A stretch of 60,830 nt of DNA from a virus. The DNA is taken from IMG/VR virus record IMGVR_UViG_3300042503_000802, positions 1 to 60,830 of that record. The stretch is one strand, 5' to 3'. The first letter of the stretch is position 1. The number at the start of each line of letters is the position of its first letter. Of this stretch, positions 34,275 to 44,241 are shown piece after piece. Position numbers and translations under genes: made by a program. The notes beneath the pieces were generated by a model that was not told where the DNA came from, ran no database searches, and saw only the letters and a program-made list of their open reading frames with translations.

Positions 34275-34742
34275 TTAAATTATTTTTTTCATTATGTCGT
34301 TTATCCTTCTTAAGGCTTCTGTGATTTTTATATCATCATTCACATCTTTATGTGATTTCACATCTCTATTCATATTTGACAACCATCCCATGTCATCAAT
34401 AAGATCGTCATTAACATCGTCAGGCATAACATCATTTGTTATTTCGGGAGTTGTTGTTCCTCTTCTTAAACCATCTATTGTTTGAGTTACCCAACTTCTC
34501 ATATAATCACCACCATTTAAAATATATGGTGCGGATTCTTTTTCTCCGTCATAATAGTTAAACCAATTTTCAATTCTTTCTAATTGTTGGAAAGACGCTT
34601 GTCCTCTATCTCTTAAAAATTCATTTCTTTTATGACCTTCTACTGAAGCGTCAGAATTAGGTACCTGATCAAAACATTGTCCTAGATATTCTAAAAGTTC
34701 TTTAGGTAGTGGTATCATTTTACCGTATAATTCCTTATTCAC
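34275..34742 (-). CDS. Hypothetical protein, conserved-looking
   Basis: A 155-residue protein that I do not recognise by name. It starts MNKELYGKMIPLPKELLEYL, has a helical middle (QASFQQLERIENWFNYYDG), a Trp-containing GGDYMRSWVTQTIDGLRRG segment, an acidic stretch (DDVNDDLIDDMG), and a C-terminal helix (ITEALRRINDIMKKII). It overlaps the 319-residue gene upstream by eight bases. It lies in the virion-type unit, so a head or neck role is possible. Confidence 0.65.
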   Translation of the reverse strand: MNKELYGKMIPLPKELLEYLGQCFDQVPNSDASVEGHKRNEFLRDRGQASFQQLERIENWFNYYDGEKESAPYILNGGDYMRSWVTQTIDGLRRGTTTPEITNDVMPDDVNDDLIDDMGWLSNMNRDVKSHKDVNDDIKITEALRRINDIMKKII

Positions 34743-35694
34743 TTTGTCTAAAATGTTTAAATAGTTTATTCAATGATATACCTTCTTTTTCTGCAATTTT
34801 TTTAATTGATTCAATGTTTCTCATTAATATTTTACTAATTGGAGATTTATCCTCATCCTCTTCTTCTTTTGTTTTTTTTACGAAATCATTATCGTTACTT
34901 TTTTTACCAACTATTATTTCATCAATCATTTTGGTCATCTTTTGTTTTTCTAATTCGGCCAATCTTCTTTTAGTGAAACAATCTTCACATTCACCGTGTT
35001 CCTTTTCATCTTCTAGTTGATCGTCTAACTCAGGATCAAAACCTAAAACTTCCAATCTTTCATGTCTTTCACAATCATCTTCTATCCCTAAATCAATTAA
35101 TACTTCATCCGCTTTCTCATATGTTGAAACATCTTCTGTTTCATCATAAGCAAACGTAGGTTTCAAATTATATTCATCTAACATTTTTTCATCATCTTTT
35201 TCTTCAGATTCACCATAGTAAACTCTATAACCTCTAACGGCAGGGTTATTTGTTTGTCTTGTGGCAATAACCGTTTGGTCCATTGTTTTTCTTGGATGCA
35301 TGCCTAAATCTAACATTGGTGTTGATTTTCCAATCATAGACCCATCAGAATTTACTAATTCATCAATCTCACCTCCCGATTTTTTTTCTTTGTGTTTTTC
35401 AGGAATTTTACTATTTAATTTAATTCCTAATTTTTTACTTAGTTCAACAATAAATGGAGTGGCGATGGTAGCACCGGGTAAAATTTGAATAACAATTAAA
35501 GGAATTAATTTTAAAAGGTCTTGTGATTGATCTTTTATAAATTGTACATCCTCATTATCTAATTTAAACTTTTTATCCTTTTTATACTCTTTCGCCGCTG
35601 ACATCAATATCTTAACCAACAATCTAGTTTCTTTCGCCTCACTAGTTGCCGCGTTTTTGTATTTTTTAAGTTCGTCAGTAATTTTACTCATCAT
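34735..35694 (-). CDS. Hypothetical protein with LETM1-like hydrophobic segment
   Basis: A 319-residue protein. The N-terminal third is basic and helical; DLLKLIPLIVIQILPGATIA at about 65-84, followed by TPFIVELSKKLGIKL, resembles the LETM1-like segment of ribosome- or membrane-linked proteins. The middle holds a Cys/His group (DDCERHERLEVLGF, HGECEDCFTKRR). The C-terminal part is acidic then ends in a helix (IAEKEGISLNKLFKHFRQ). The double ATG at 35694 and 35691 makes the exact start uncertain. A TATTTAT element lies 21 bases upstream. Function is unknown. Confidence 0.65.
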   Translation of the reverse strand: MMSKITDELKKYKNAATSEAKETRLLVKILMSAAKEYKKDKKFKLDNEDVQFIKDQSQDLLKLIPLIVIQILPGATIATPFIVELSKKLGIKLNSKIPEKHKEKKSGGEIDELVNSDGSMIGKSTPMLDLGMHPRKTMDQTVIATRQTNNPAVRGYRVYYGESEEKDDEKMLDEYNLKPTFAYDETEDVSTYEKADEVLIDLGIEDDCERHERLEVLGFDPELDDQLEDEKEHGECEDCFTKRRLAELEKQKMTKMIDEIIVGKKSNDNDFVKKTKEEEDEDKSPISKILMRNIESIKKIAEKEGISLNKLFKHFRQSE

Positions 35695-35708
35695 AAGTAT
35701 TTTTTACA

Positions 35709-35715
35709 ATAAATA
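35709..35715 (-). promoter_or_regulatory. Putative late promoter -10 element (TATTTAT, minus strand)
   Basis: On the minus strand TATTTAT starts 21 bases before the ATG at 35694. A second copy, in plus orientation at 35728, serves the divergent gene, so each start has its own element pointing the right way. Confidence 0.6.
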
Positions 35716-35727
35716 CTTCGTTTGCTG

Positions 35728-35734
35728 TATTTAT
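35728..35734 (+). promoter_or_regulatory. Putative late promoter -10 element (TATTTAT)
   Basis: TATTTAT starts 17 bases before the ATG at 35745. It is one of two oppositely directed copies in a 50-base divergent gap. Confidence 0.6.
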
Positions 35735-35744
35735 TAAAAAAAAG

Positions 35745-38700
35745 ATGGCACAACAGAACATTAATCAATATGTGTACTCGAAACTAAAAATAAGTTTTGC
35801 GTTGGATTCGTCAGATATGTCTTTAGCGTCTGATGAGGTGGACTACAACCAAGAGGTTGTGTTTTCCCCGTATCTTATTGCACAAACATATGGTAATAGA
35901 TTACCTGTTTATTATGATTTAAATAGTTCAAACACCAGACAAAATTTAACACTCACTTATGGTCAATATGATTTTAGAAATTTAGTTGTTTCTGAAAACT
36001 ATTATAACCCCGATAATTTAGATCTTACTTGTTTTAGTGCTCAAAGTGCTTGTGATATAGGTTTAGTCGGAATGGACAATGGTTTGGTAACATCTTTAGT
36101 TGGTCAAACAATCACATTTACTAATGGATTATTTAATCAAACTGAAAAATTCCAAAGAACTTATTTTGATAGAAGAATGAAGATGTTCCAAGTTACGGGA
36201 TATACTTCGCAATATAATAGATTTTCAGGTATCTCTAAAACTACATTATATGAAATAGAAAGTGCAACAGAACCAAATGTTGGAAAGTTTCATAAGTTAT
36301 ATGGTGGGTTTTATCAAGGGTTTTACAAATTATTTGGTTATGATTATGAAGTTTTACCTGAAAGAACCAACAAGGGTTGGTCAGTTGAAATGTTATTGAA
36401 ACCGAGAATTTTAAACGACAAAATTATTTCAACGGGAGAAACAACACTTAATGAAATTTATCCCGATAATAAAAATACTTTTTTCTATTTAGGTACGAGA
36501 GCGGAAAATAAATTTTATCATCACGCTGATGGTCACCCAAAATGTTTCACGGGATATACAAGAGTTACTTCTGATTTAGCAGATTGTTTAGTAACTTGTG
36601 CTTGTTGTAATACAGGAGTAACAAATAGTAGATGTATATTTGTATATCCACCAAGATCTGTTGATGGAATTCATGATTACCACCTTAATTATGGATGTGA
36701 CGTTTGTAAAGAACAAAAACGTTATTGTGGTTGTGATTGTGGTGAGGAACCTTGCGGTACTTGTGGATGGGAATGTAAAACTCACCCATGTGCATTAATA
36801 ACAGGTGTTACACCAACACCAATGCCAATTGTACCATTATTGTGTAAACCATGTGAACCAAGTCCTACCCCAACACCTACCCCAACACCTACACCTATTT
36901 ATTGTGAAACCACACCGGTATGTGAACATGAATGTCCTGATTGTGATACGTGTGATGAATGTATCGATTGTATTACTTGTGCAACCACAGGGTATACCTC
37001 AATAGAAGATACTTGTGAAAAAGATCCTTTATGGGATTCATTGTCTAACGCATTTTCTGTTAAATTTTCAGGGGATCCAAGAAACCCAAGAATATGTGTA
37101 AAAGCATTAAGATTTACCGGTGACTGTGTTACAACAGGAAGTTGTGCTACAACAGGTATAACACATATGACAGGATACACAATCGACACATATTGCTCTC
37201 CAAATGGGATATATGATTATTGTTTAACAAAATGTAATGAATTTTTTGATGTTGAAAAATGGTTGATGGTTGATGTCGTTTGGAGACGTTATACTTGGTT
37301 AGATACTTGTGATCTACAATGGAGAGGAGGGTTAGGAGATATAACAGAAATAAAATATTTGGATTCATTAGTAAATGATACCACAAAATTAATAAAACCT
37401 CCGTACACTCACGAAAATTGTAGTATTGATCCTGAACAAATAGAATTAGTAAAGCTTAACCAAAAATGGTTAAATGATTTAGAGTTTAGAATGGGTAGAT
37501 TAAAAATCTACGTAAATGGAAAACCTTTCTTTACGATTGAAAACTTTGAGGAAATTATACCAAGACCATTAGATACTGATAAAGAAAGACAAATTGGTGT
37601 ACCTTTTAATATATCTTGGGGTGGGGGAACTCAAGGGTTACGAGAAAATTTAGTTTTCTCATCTTGTACTTTACCTTACACTGATTATATTCAAGACCCC
37701 GAATTATTCCCACCGAATGTTCTTAGTGGGACAACATTGGCAGGAATGAGAACTAATATATTATTAGAACAAAATTTTGGTGGTACTTTTGAAGGTGGCA
37801 TTTCACAATTCAGAATGTATATTGATCCATTAGATGCGTCTGAAGTAAAACACAATTTCAAAATATTAAAAGACAGATTCAATATGTTCGACCCTGACTG
37901 CCCTGATTGTAATACTTACATTTGTCCTGTGGATAATTTTATTTCAGATATTATTATAACACCAACACCAACCCCAACAAATACTCAAATTGTTAGCCCA
38001 ACCCCAACAAAAACACCAACTAATACTCCAACTCCAACAATTACACTATCACCAAACAACACAAATAATTTATGTGGACCACCATGTGGGTTAGGGTTTG
38101 ACACATATAGTTCAAATACGGTTGGTCAATTAGTTGTGGGTAGTATAACAGGTGGTTGTGGTTCTATTACATCATATGTTATTTATTGGTACGATTCTTT
38201 AGGTAATATCCAACTTGTAAGTGGATTTGGACCTTTGATTGCTGGTTTCACACCATACACTGTTACACACCCATTAACAGGTGCAGGATCGCCACCTTTA
38301 CCGGCCGGACAATATACCCCAGTTCTTCAAGCAATTATAATTAATGGTATAACATATACTTCAACAGGGGCAAGTGGTACAACAGAGGCCAATTTGGATT
38401 GTTTTACTAATCTTGATATAACAGTACAATCTTTTAGTTGTGAAAATTGTACAGAAGTTGGTCATTATAAGTGTAGAAAATCATATATTACCTCTCCAGG
38501 TTCTTTAGTTCCCGCTGGTACTTTATCCACAACATTTGCTTTGGATCCTACACAACCTTATTTTGCATATGCATTCAAAGGTGAGTCAATTCCTGACACA
38601 TTAAAAATAACATTTGTAAACCAAGACGGAACTAACTATAATAGTCCTATTGTTGTTGAATATTTAACAACCGGTCAATCTGTTCCGGGAGACAGTGACT

Positions 38701-40034
38701 TATCTGTTAATACAATACCTAAACGTTTAGAAACGGGTCAAGCCCCATCCTATTATGCAAAACCAATCAATTTGAGTAATTTCGTTATTAATAATGGTGA
38801 TTATTTAATATTAGAAGTAATACCAAATTCAGGTATAACACAAACTAGTTGGGATTTATATTTTACTTGTTTAGAAAGTTTTGACTGTGATACTTGTTTA
38901 TCAACTAATACACCTTTCAAAATATCGGCATCAACACTTACTTTTTCTGCGGATCCAATTTGTAATATTTTAAATGTAAAAGGTACGGTTATTGGTTGTC
39001 CTTCATACGATAACGAAGACATTTTCAAATTCATGCATTCCGTAACAAATCAATACTTACCAACATTTAATAGTTCAGACGGTACCGCATATTATCCATA
39101 CTCAACTTACTACGCTCTTGGAGGTTTTAATGGTAATAATTTTACCTCATTTAACCCGAACTGTAGTGGTGTTGGTTATGGTCCACCATCAAATTGTCAG
39201 GCAACAGGTAATACCATTAATGTCACAAAAGTAGGATCAATAATAACAATAACTTGTTCATCTATAAGTGATCGTGACGTTTATTATAACAGTTATATAT
39301 CAACGTATAATTCAACAGGTTGGTCACCTACCCCACCTTTACCAACAACAATTCAATATTATACATACATTGTATTCCGACATATTATTCCTTTATCATC
39401 AATAAGTACTTGTGGTGATAATCAATATACTGTTACCAATTATAATATACACCCAACCTCAGTTGTAACCACAGGAGGTGGTCCGGGAGCATACACAATG
39501 ACAATTAATTTGGCAAATATAACAAATCAATATCCATTAAACAATTGTAATAATTGTTATGCAATTACTGATTCTTACACCCAAATAATAAACAATTCTG
39601 TTTCTTCACCAAATATAAATACCACCACAAACAATGGGTTAAGGTTTGACAATCCATTTGCTAATTACGTAAAAATTAATAGTTATACCCCATCACAACC
39701 TTTGGGTTATTTTGGTGGGGCGGGTTTAAGCATACCATATTATTCAACACAAACAATACCATATTCAGGAAACCCTCTTACGGTTATACCAAGTTTATCG
39801 GCAACTACTTGTGATTTTGGTTGGATGGATTTTGTGAATTTTATAAATCCAAATGGGTTAAAAGAGGTACAATATTTCACTAAAAGTTTTGGGTCATATT
39901 GGATACAACCTACCGACCCTAATAACCCAACATATTTTAACTTATGGGACTCATGGCCAAGTGGTACTTTAATATATGAGGTTAACGCATCTTTCCCTAA
40001 TGGAAATATTGTTGATCCGAATTATTTCATATAA
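35745..40034 (+). CDS. Large adhesin-like virion protein with Cys-rich and Thr/Pro segments
   Basis: A 1429-residue protein. The N-terminal 250 residues include KLYGGFYQGFYKLFGYDYEV and WSVEMLLKPR, which look like a LamG/concanavalin-like sandwich; later strands of that fold (GRLKIYVNGKPFFTIENF near 582-600, FNISWGGGTQG near 623-633, GISQFRMYIDPLDASEV) appear only after an insert at about 265-430. The insert is very rich in Cys (CGCDCGEEPCGTCGWEC, CPDCDTCDECIDCITC) and has a TPTPT linker. A second Thr/Pro stalk at about 739-772 leads to several beta-rich C-terminal domains with further Cys pairs. It is probably a tail-associated adhesin. Attachment site and ligand are unknown. Confidence 0.75.
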   Translation: MAQQNINQYVYSKLKISFALDSSDMSLASDEVDYNQEVVFSPYLIAQTYGNRLPVYYDLNSSNTRQNLTLTYGQYDFRNLVVSENYYNPDNLDLTCFSAQSACDIGLVGMDNGLVTSLVGQTITFTNGLFNQTEKFQRTYFDRRMKMFQVTGYTSQYNRFSGISKTTLYEIESATEPNVGKFHKLYGGFYQGFYKLFGYDYEVLPERTNKGWSVEMLLKPRILNDKIISTGETTLNEIYPDNKNTFFYLGTRAENKFYHHADGHPKCFTGYTRVTSDLADCLVTCACCNTGVTNSRCIFVYPPRSVDGIHDYHLNYGCDVCKEQKRYCGCDCGEEPCGTCGWECKTHPCALITGVTPTPMPIVPLLCKPCEPSPTPTPTPTPTPIYCETTPVCEHECPDCDTCDECIDCITCATTGYTSIEDTCEKDPLWDSLSNAFSVKFSGDPRNPRICVKALRFTGDCVTTGSCATTGITHMTGYTIDTYCSPNGIYDYCLTKCNEFFDVEKWLMVDVVWRRYTWLDTCDLQWRGGLGDITEIKYLDSLVNDTTKLIKPPYTHENCSIDPEQIELVKLNQKWLNDLEFRMGRLKIYVNGKPFFTIENFEEIIPRPLDTDKERQIGVPFNISWGGGTQGLRENLVFSSCTLPYTDYIQDPELFPPNVLSGTTLAGMRTNILLEQNFGGTFEGGISQFRMYIDPLDASEVKHNFKILKDRFNMFDPDCPDCNTYICPVDNFISDIIITPTPTPTNTQIVSPTPTKTPTNTPTPTITLSPNNTNNLCGPPCGLGFDTYSSNTVGQLVVGSITGGCGSITSYVIYWYDSLGNIQLVSGFGPLIAGFTPYTVTHPLTGAGSPPLPAGQYTPVLQAIIINGITYTSTGASGTTEANLDCFTNLDITVQSFSCENCTEVGHYKCRKSYITSPGSLVPAGTLSTTFALDPTQPYFAYAFKGESIPDTLKITFVNQDGTNYNSPIVVEYLTTGQSVPGDSDLSVNTIPKRLETGQAPSYYAKPINLSNFVINNGDYLILEVIPNSGITQTSWDLYFTCLESFDCDTCLSTNTPFKISASTLTFSADPICNILNVKGTVIGCPSYDNEDIFKFMHSVTNQYLPTFNSSDGTAYYPYSTYYALGGFNGNNFTSFNPNCSGVGYGPPSNCQATGNTINVTKVGSIITITCSSISDRDVYYNSYISTYNSTGWSPTPPLPTTIQYYTYIVFRHIIPLSSISTCGDNQYTVTNYNIHPTSVVTTGGGPGAYTMTINLANITNQYPLNNCNNCYAITDSYTQIINNSVSSPNINTTTNNGLRFDNPFANYVKINSYTPSQPLGYFGGAGLSIPYYSTQTIPYSGNPLTVIPSLSATTCDFGWMDFVNFINPNGLKEVQYFTKSFGSYWIQPTDPNNPTYFNLWDSWPSGTLIYEVNASFPNGNIVDPNYFI

Positions 40035-40049
40035 AATAATTCAGGAATG

Positions 40050-40056
40050 TATTTAT
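40050..40056 (+). promoter_or_regulatory. Putative late promoter -10 element (TATTTAT)
   Basis: TATTTAT starts 19 bases before the ATG at 40069, in the 34-base gap after the preceding gene. Confidence 0.55.
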
Positions 40057-40068
40057 ATGTAAACGAAG

Positions 40069-43000
40069 ATGAGTCAAACCATATTAATAAGTAGTATTAC
40101 ATTCAATGGTCAAATTGCAACCATTTTATTCAAACCTGATAATGACAATGTTGTTATTAATTTGGGTAATCATCTTTTACCATATTTGTTTGATTCATCA
40201 TTATTAAATCCACCAAGAGAAATATATGGTACGTACACAATTTTAGTTTTAGGTACTGATGGAAGTTGTAATACGGATTGTCCGAATATAATGCAAGTTG
40301 TTAGACCTACACCTACACCAACACCGACTCCTACAATTACAAGAACACAAACACCATCAGTTACTCCAACTGTGACACCTACTTTAACCGTTGATCCATG
40401 TAAAATACCAACCCCAACTCCAACAACTACATCAACACCAACAATAACTCCAACTAATACTCCGACACCAAGTGAAACTTGTACAAACCCATGTGGATGT
40501 CCTCAACCAAGTAAAACTCCAACTCCAACCAAAACACCGAAAATAAGTCCTACACCAACATCTGGATTATGTTATCCAACACCAACATCCACTCAAACAC
40601 CTACACCGACCTTATCATTCCCTTTTGCAACTCCAACAAATACACCAACAAATACAAACACTCCAACTAAAACCGCGACTTTAACACCAACAAATACACC
40701 GCCATCGCCAACACCAACATCAACACCTATTTGTCCGTCTTGTACAACCGCCGGATTGTTACCACAATCGGGTAATTCCGTAACATATAATGGTGTAACA
40801 ATTTACGCCTCAAGTACCGGTTGTGTTAGATCGTACCCAAATTCTGGTCTTGGGATGGGGTGTCCACTCCCTCCCCCTATTTCAAGTATTAACACTATTT
40901 GGTTAGGAAATTGCACCCCCGGTCCTGTCGGTCCATTTACATATACATTATCGTTCAGTGTACCTGTAAATGATATTGTAATAAGATTATATGGATACGA
41001 TTCTGGTACAACAATTGTAGAATCATTTACATTTACAACAAATACCGGTAGTGGGATTCCCTCAATATCATCTTGTAACTATTGTTGCGCAATTATTAGC
41101 GGTAATACAATAACGGCAGCATATACTTCACCAACTTGCTCTCCTTTTACCCCTTTAGGTACCGCCGGAAATGGTATTTTTAAAATATCTAATTCAACCT
41201 CTTTCACAACATTAACCGTTGTGGGTCCCGGAGGACTTGGTGGTACTTATATGGATATATGTACAGATTCAATTCAACCATCAATACCTGTATTGTCATG
41301 TAATTCAAGTGTTGTACCTCCAACAACAATAAATGGAATAACAATAACCGATTCGTTTACCGGTTCAGTTGGATTACACGCAAATCCATTTACTAGTTGT
41401 GGTAATGTTACAACTCCCGCAAATTCAAGATGGTTAGGTCAAAATGGTCCATTTAGTTATACAATGAATTTTAGTTCTCCTGTAAATAATATTACAATAT
41501 TTTTAACGGCAACAGGACAACTTAACAATGAAAATTTTGTTTTCACTACTAATACAGGTACGGGAATACCAACAATTTCATCACCATCAAGTTGTTTTAC
41601 GACAATATCAGGAAATCAAATTCTTTCCGGTGCGGGAGCTCCTATTACCGGAGGTGGGGGTAAATTCTTAATACAAAATTCTGTCAACTTTACATCACTT
41701 ACAATAACAGGTAGTGGTGTTAGTAGCGGTTCTTTATTATCAATATGTACAGATTCATTCCCTGTTAATTCTGTGTCTTTTGTTTTATTTGCAACATATT
41801 CATCTGGTTCGGTATCCTCTCTCTATGAATTATACATGGATCAACCTCTTGAAAAAGATATTATTTTAATTTTAAGAAATTATATATATTTAACATCGGG
41901 AGACCCAATTCAAATTGATACGTCAATATCCATATTGGCAGGAGAAACTAATGGGTCTATTATTCAAATAACCGATACTGATTATTCTCTACTGAATGGT
42001 GAATCAGTATTTGACGATTTTAGTATTATTTACGATGGTGAAATGTCATTCTCAATTGACACTTCTTATGTTTTTAATCCTCCAATTGTAACACCAACAC
42101 CAACCAACACCCCAACAGTAACTTCAACTATTACACCAACCCCAACAATAACTTCCACCAATACTCCAACAACAACTCCAACTAATACACCAACAAACAC
42201 AAGCACAATTACTCCAACAAATACGCCAACTATAACATCAACAAATACTCCAACAAATACGCCAACTATAACATCAACAAATACTCCAACTAATACACCC
42301 ACCCCCACAATAACTGAAACTCCAACTAACACTCCAACTAACACACCTACACCAACAGTAACTAATACACCAACTTTAACAACAACACCAACTAATACCC
42401 CAACATTAACATCAACACCAAACTTGGTCACATCCGGATTAATTATACGATTAGACGCGTATGATGAGTTAAGTTATTCGGGTTCAGGAACGAACGTTGT
42501 TAACTTACAAACACCAGGAACGTATGACCACACATTAACAGGTGCAACCTACACAATTCTTAATGGAATAAAATGTTTTGATTGTACGACAGGAACTAAT
42601 AAGGTTGTTGTAAATGGAACAGGCCCTACCTTACCAACATCGGGATATACATATATTACTTGGTCTAGATTAGATTCAGACAATATCGCATCATTTAGAA
42701 CACTACTTACCACAAACACACCTATATACACGCCAATTACAATTCCTAATGGAACAAATACGTTGGGTTATTGGGATACTGAATTTAGAAGTTCTGGATA
42801 TGATTTATCTGGTCAAACTGATCTTTGGGTTCAGTACTCAGTGGTCGGGGATAGTTCATCACAAACATTCTACATTAATAATATAGAAGTCGGTGATCCT
42901 ATTTCTTTTGGTGCGGGTGGTACCACACATTGGACTTGGGGTAATAATCAGGGACCAAGTCAACCATTTGGATATGTTGCCAATATGTTTTTCTATAATA

Positions 43001-43866
43001 GACAATTATCACTTTCTGAAATAACTCAACAATATAACTTCTTGGCCCCAAGATTTATTGAAGTAACACCTACTCCCACACCAACAAATACCATAACATC
43101 AACCCCAACAGTAACACCAACTATTACTAATACTAATACTCCCACTAACACGACTACACCGACACCAACCGGTACTCCAACAAACGAACCTGTTTTAAGA
43201 AATATTGTTTTATATTATGACCCAAGTAATTTATCAAGTTACCCTGGTACTGGTACAACAATAAATGATTTATCAGGAAATGGATTAAATGGTTCAATGT
43301 CGGGTATTACATATACATCACCATATTTTTCATATAATGGAACTTCATCACAAGTTAGAGTTGATGATAATACATTATTAGAACCAGGAAGTGGAGATTG
43401 GACTATGGAAGTGTGGGTTAATCAATCGGTTTTAGGTAATGATGTTGTACTTGGAAAATTTGATAATGGAGGGTTAACTATAGATGTAAGTTATAGTATC
43501 AGAACAACTAATACCACATACTACGCTCAATTAGGTTCAGGTAGTGGTGCTGGGTCAACGTTATTTGTTAATAGTACAAACTACGTTGGAACGATTGGTA
43601 CTTGGTATCAGATAGTTTATGTGTTTACTAATGTTTCGTCTAATACACTTGAAACATTTGTAAATGGTGTAAGTATAGGAAGTGTGAGCCATAGTTTGGC
43701 AAGTATACTAAACACGGATAACCCACTTTACATTGGTAGTTACAATGGTGGTGAGTATTCTCAATGGTTTGATGGAAAAATTGGTATTACTCGTTTATAT
43801 AATACGGCACTTACCTCATCAGAGGTATTACAAAACTATAATGCCGATTATAGAAAATATATTTAA
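40069..43866 (+). CDS. Multidomain adhesin with Thr/Pro stalks and two LamG-like domains
   Basis: A 1265-residue protein made of modules joined by Thr/Pro/Asn stalks. Residues 1-77 form a small beta domain. Stalks lie at about 78-222, 674-786 and 999-1040. Between the first two are tandem related domains (about 223-411 and 412-565), each with a [13 protein letters not shown]- or [13 protein letters not shown]-like strand and an ICTDS ending, then a third domain. After the second stalk comes a LamG-like domain ([18 protein letters not shown] to [18 protein letters not shown]). The last 225 residues are a second one ([41 protein letters not shown]). LamG-type domains bind glycans. It is likely a host-recognition fibre or head decoration. 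Confidence 0.8.
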   Translation: MSQTILISSITFNGQIATILFKPDNDNVVINLGNHLLPYLFDSSLLNPPREIYGTYTILVLGTDGSCNTDCPNIMQVVRPTPTPTPTPTITRTQTPSVTPTVTPTLTVDPCKIPTPTPTTTSTPTITPTNTPTPSETCTNPCGCPQPSKTPTPTKTPKISPTPTSGLCYPTPTSTQTPTPTLSFPFATPTNTPTNTNTPTKTATLTPTNTPPSPTPTSTPICPSCTTAGLLPQSGNSVTYNGVTIYASSTGCVRSYPNSGLGMGCPLPPPISSINTIWLGNCTPGPVGPFTYTLSFSVPVNDIVIRLYGYDSGTTIVESFTFTTNTGSGIPSISSCNYCCAIISGNTITAAYTSPTCSPFTPLGTAGNGIFKISNSTSFTTLTVVGPGGLGGTYMDICTDSIQPSIPVLSCNSSVVPPTTINGITITDSFTGSVGLHANPFTSCGNVTTPANSRWLGQNGPFSYTMNFSSPVNNITIFLTATGQLNNENFVFTTNTGTGIPTISSPSSCFTTISGNQILSGAGAPITGGGGKFLIQNSVNFTSLTITGSGVSSGSLLSICTDSFPVNSVSFVLFATYSSGSVSSLYELYMDQPLEKDIILILRNYIYLTSGDPIQIDTSISILAGETNGSIIQITDTDYSLLNGESVFDDFSIIYDGEMSFSIDTSYVFNPPIVTPTPTNTPTVTSTITPTPTITSTNTPTTTPTNTPTNTSTITPTNTPTITSTNTPTNTPTITSTNTPTNTPTPTITETPTNTPTNTPTPTVTNTPTLTTTPTNTPTLTSTPNLVTSGLIIRLDAYDELSYSGSGTNVVNLQTPGTYDHTLTGATYTILNGIKCFDCTTGTNKVVVNGTGPTLPTSGYTYITWSRLDSDNIASFRTLLTTNTPIYTPITIPNGTNTLGYWDTEFRSSGYDLSGQTDLWVQYSVVGDSSSQTFYINNIEVGDPISFGAGGTTHWTWGNNQGPSQPFGYVANMFFYNRQLSLSEITQQYNFLAPRFIEVTPTPTPTNTITSTPTVTPTITNTNTPTNTTTPTPTGTPTNEPVLRNIVLYYDPSNLSSYPGTGTTINDLSGNGLNGSMSGITYTSPYFSYNGTSSQVRVDDNTLLEPGSGDWTMEVWVNQSVLGNDVVLGKFDNGGLTIDVSYSIRTTNTTYYAQLGSGSGAGSTLFVNSTNYVGTIGTWYQIVYVFTNVSSNTLETFVNGVSIGSVSHSLASILNTDNPLYIGSYNGGEYSQWFDGKIGITRLYNTALTSSEVLQNYNADYRKYI
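40300..40735 (+). repeat. Thr/Pro-coding low-complexity repeat
   Basis: Irregular repeats of ACA/ACT/ACC and CCA/CCT/CCG codons with AAT inserts encode TPTPT and NTPTNT stretches. The same kind of repeat occurs at 42088-42425, 43064-43188, 36812-36900, 55532-55875 and 59-170. Confidence 0.85.
42088..42425 (+). repeat. Thr/Pro-coding low-complexity repeat
   Basis: A stalk-coding stretch of TPTNTPT type within the 1265-residue adhesin gene. A 36-base segment with ACGCCAACTATAACATC at its core occurs twice in tandem near 42220-42290. Confidence 0.8.
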
Positions 43867-43886
43867 TTGTAATTCTATATTTCAAC

Positions 43887-43893
43887 TATTTAT
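43887..43893 (+). promoter_or_regulatory. Putative late promoter -10 element (TATTTAT)
   Basis: TATTTAT starts 12 bases before the ATG at 43899, in a 32-base gap. Confidence 0.5.
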
Positions 43894-43898
43894 AGGAT

Positions 43899-44207
43899 AT
43901 GACACAAATCCAAATAAATTCCATAACGGGATCAGCATATCCGTATACTCTTTACGCTTGTGACGTTTATGGTAATCAATGTGTTTTAATTGCCACCATA
44001 CCTTCTACAGCAACATTTCCATTAATCATTACATTACCACCACAATTTAATGGTGCCCCTGCGGTTGGATTAAAAATGATTGACTCTGTTGGTTGTGAAT
44101 TATTCGGTATAATCTATTGTCAAGGTATTACTAAGGGTAAAATATTTGAGGATGGTGAAATATTCTTGTATATGGATGCGGAGATTTTCATTTTCCAAGA
44201 CCAATAA
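43899..44207 (+). CDS. Small hypothetical virion-type protein
   Basis: A 102-residue beta-rich protein (MTQIQINSITGSAYPYTLYA, CVLIATIPSTATFPLIITLP, LFGIIYCQGITKGKIF, and a closing EIFLYMDAEIFIFQDQ). The strand pattern suggests a small sandwich. It sits alone between two giant adhesin genes, with its own TATTTAT element, so it could be a connector or assembly factor for the collagen-like fibre. No family is recognised. Confidence 0.7.
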   Translation: MTQIQINSITGSAYPYTLYACDVYGNQCVLIATIPSTATFPLIITLPPQFNGAPAVGLKMIDSVGCELFGIIYCQGITKGKIFEDGEIFLYMDAEIFIFQDQ

Positions 44208-44219
44208 TCATTTTTACGA

Positions 44220-44226
44220 TATTTAT
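44220..44226 (+). promoter_or_regulatory. Putative late promoter -10 element (TATTTAT)
   Basis: TATTTAT starts 22 bases before the ATG of the collagen-like fibre gene. Confidence 0.55.
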
Positions 44227-44241
44227 TAATAAAAATATATA

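Noticed and set aside
40300-43190. Thr/Pro repeats considered as a CRISPR array
   Set aside because: No constant repeat and unique spacers; they are codon-level repeats within open frames.
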